Part shown: positions 5,206 through 6,066 of the stretch, in pieces
Layout: each line of letters starts with the position of its first letter
Numbering within the stretch: the stretch's first letter is position 1
DNA from: SIG710 sp045605745
GTDB taxonomy: Bacteria > Bacillota > Clostridia > Oscillospirales > CAG-272
Length of the DNA: 6,066 nt
Direction of reading: 5' to 3'
Assembly (NCBI GenBank): GCA_045605745.1
Contig: JAZUQN010000005.1
Span: forward strand, 1 to 6,066
The notes under the pieces: generated by a model
The model's database searches: none
What the model was told of the DNA's origin: nothing
What the model saw: the letters and a program-made list of their open reading frames with translations, nothing else
Program-made: the position numbers and the translations under genes

Positions 5206-5221
5206 GGACCAATATCGGTCC
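5206..5221. promoter_or_regulatory. Palindrome at the transcription start of the cysteine-rich gene (candidate operator)
   Basis: GGACCAATATCGGTCC is a 16-base palindrome with seven of eight pairs matching. It covers the predicted start point, just after the -10, where a bound repressor would block initiation. The nearby 78-aa XRE protein is the obvious candidate ligand. Its sequence is unlike the AACACC operators further left, so a different regulator is expected. Confidence 0.5.
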
Positions 5222-5244
5222 ATTTATAGCTTTAAGGAGAAAAT

Positions 5245-5460
5245 ATGATTATTGATGTAACAGGAACTATTCTTACCCCCGGAAATCACGGCAAGGATTG
5301 CCTTGGAAACGGAGAACATTTTGACAAGGATGGCAAACCAATTATATGTTGCTGTGATGAATGTGACTATCTAAAATGCTGCACATCTGAGAATTGGGAA
5401 AGCAATTGTAACAACTGCGCAGAGGAAAATTGCACAAGGAAAAAGCCACAGGACATCTAA
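5245..5460 (+). CDS. Cysteine-rich small protein, probable metal binder (71 aa)
   Basis: A short protein with ten cysteines: Cys19, a triple Cys35-37, Cys40, the pair Cys45-46, Cys55, Cys58 and Cys63. The N-terminal third (IDVTGTILTPGNHGKDCLGNG) looks like a small beta segment with Gly turns, and His15 and His25 add possible ligands. The CCCDEC, YLKCC and CNNC groupings suggest zinc or iron-sulfur binding rather than secreted disulfides, since there is no signal peptide or TM helix. I have an impression of similar unnamed proteins in clostridia but know no function. Translation signals are excellent (AAGGAG, 5234-5239, before ATG 5245), with its own promoter and a terminator overlapping the stop codon, so it is a stand-alone gene. 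Its divergent XRE neighbour probably regulates it. Confidence 0.82.
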   Translation: MIIDVTGTILTPGNHGKDCLGNGEHFDKDGKPIICCCDECDYLKCCTSENWESNCNNCAEENCTRKKPQDI

Positions 5461-5477
5461 TGCCCTGTGGCTTTTTT
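5440..5477. terminator. Bidirectional intrinsic terminator overlapping the cysteine-rich gene's end
   Basis: GCCACAGG (5445-5452) pairs with CCTGTGGC (5464-5471) around an 11-base loop, with five A before and six T after. The left arm encodes the last residues of the cysteine-rich protein and its stop codon is in the loop. In the opposite sense it has five T, so it can also end the GGGtGRT transcript arriving from the right. Confidence 0.88.
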
Positions 5478-5526
5478 AATATAAAAATTTTTGCGGAGCT
5501 TTTGGAGAAGCGACCGTTAATTCCTC

Positions 5527-6066
5527 TTACTTTGCAGCTTCCTCGATAGCAACTGCAACTGCAACAGTCATACCAACCATGGGGTTGTTACCTGCGCCGA
5601 TAAGTCCCATCATCTCAACGTGTGCGGGAACGGAGGAAGAGCCTGCGAACTGCGCATCGCTGTGCATTCTTCCTAGAGTATCTGTCATACCGTAGGAAGC
5701 AGGGCCTGCAGCCATGTTATCAGGGTGAAGAGTTCGGCCTGTACCGCCACCGGAAGCAACAGAGAAGTAATTTACGCCGTTCTCCTGGCACCACTTCTTA
5801 TATGTTCCTGCAACAGGGTGCTGGAAACGAGTGGGGTTAGTGGAGTTACCTGTAATGGAAACGCCAACATTCTCAAGGCGCATAATAGCAACGCCTTCCG
5901 GAACGCTGTCCGAACCATAGCACTTAACCTTTGCTCTGTCGCCTGTGGAGAAAGCCTTCTCCTCAAGAACCTTAACAGACTCGGTATAGGGGTCGAACTC
6001 TGTCTTTACATATGTGAAGCCGTTTATTCTGGAAATGATGTAAGCAGCGTCCTTGCCGAGACCGTT
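5527..6066 (-). CDS. GGGtGRT-family protein, 5' end cut by the window edge (179 aa visible)
   Basis: The C-terminal part of a protein that carries the name-giving motif GGGTGRT (visible residues 106-112) of the GGGtGRT family, found in anaerobic bacteria and archaea and without an established function. The frame stays open to base 6066, beginning Asn-Gly-Leu-Gly-Lys-Asp, so the true start lies outside the window; a Met at 5881-5883 is internal. Full-length members are, as I recall, about 330 residues, so roughly 150 are missing. Other conserved-looking parts are Pro-Thr-Arg-Phe-Gln-His-Pro (17-23 after that Met), HPDNMAAGPASYGMTD and the Gly/Ala-rich end MVGMTVAVAVAIEEAAK. No TM helix is evident. 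In my memory such genes often sit beside an iron-sulfur scaffold-like gene; that neighbour, if present, is not in view. Codon choice is more GC-rich than in the genes to its left. Confidence 0.9.
   Translation of the reverse strand, partial: NGLGKDAAYIISRINGFTYVKTEFDPYTESVKVLEEKAFSTGDRAKVKCYGSDSVPEGVAIMRLENVGVSITGNSTNPTRFQHPVAGTYKKWCQENGVNYFSVASGGGTGRTLHPDNMAAGPASYGMTDTLGRMHSDAQFAGSSSVPAHVEMMGLIGAGNNPMVGMTVAVAVAIEEAAK

Noticed and set aside
4966..5229. Plus-strand 87-codon frame opposite the second XRE gene
   Set aside because: It runs through the palindrome and the promoter of the cysteine-rich gene and has no ribosome binding site; it is a shadow frame.
5622..5966. Additional frames on both strands within the GGGtGRT gene
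   Set aside because: They are out of frame with the clearly conserved GGGtGRT coding sequence and are Arg-rich shadow frames of a GC-richer gene.

Overview
The window looks like a chromosomal segment of an anaerobic Clostridia-type Firmicute, probably a gut Oscillospiraceae/Ruminococcaceae relative. The basis is AT-rich DNA, strong AGGAGG-type ribosome binding sites, near-consensus sigma-A promoters, compact intrinsic terminators, a nitroreductase-fold protein, an MmcQ/YjbR protein, a GGGtGRT protein and several zinc-ribbon membrane proteins. The genus cannot be fixed from the sequence.

Layout. Bases 1-146 hold no gene but a dense cluster of inverted repeats, probably a dispersed intergenic element that also ends the gene beside it. 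On the minus strand, a nitroreductase (775-1308) is followed 31 nt later by a two-helix membrane protein of unknown function (147-743). Divergent from them is an MmcQ/YjbR-family gene (1455-1841, plus); both promoters can be read between 1346 and 1429. A bidirectional terminator at 1853-1889 separates this block from the next.

The central part (1901-4785) is the most interesting. Four tightly spaced minus-strand genes encode small membrane proteins, three of them with cysteine-rich zinc ribbons predicted to lie in the cytoplasm: 2 ribbons + 2 TM; ribbon + TM + large outer domain; 4 TM; 2 TM + 2 ribbons. They share one strong promoter. A 66-aa XRE regulator is divergently transcribed from a promoter whose -35 overlaps the operon's -35. 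Two copies of a palindrome, AACACCNNNNGGTGTT, each lie in the spacer of one of the two promoters. This is the signature of a one-repressor switch controlling both the regulator and the membrane operon. I know of no described function for this gene set.

The right part (4897-5460) has a second small XRE regulator (minus) divergent from a 71-aa protein with 10 cysteines (plus), with a good promoter and a palindrome at its expected start point. The window ends inside a GGGtGRT-family gene (5527-6066, minus) whose 5' part is cut off by the window edge. Its codons look more GC-rich than those of the central block, which fits a conserved chromosomal gene flanking more variable DNA.
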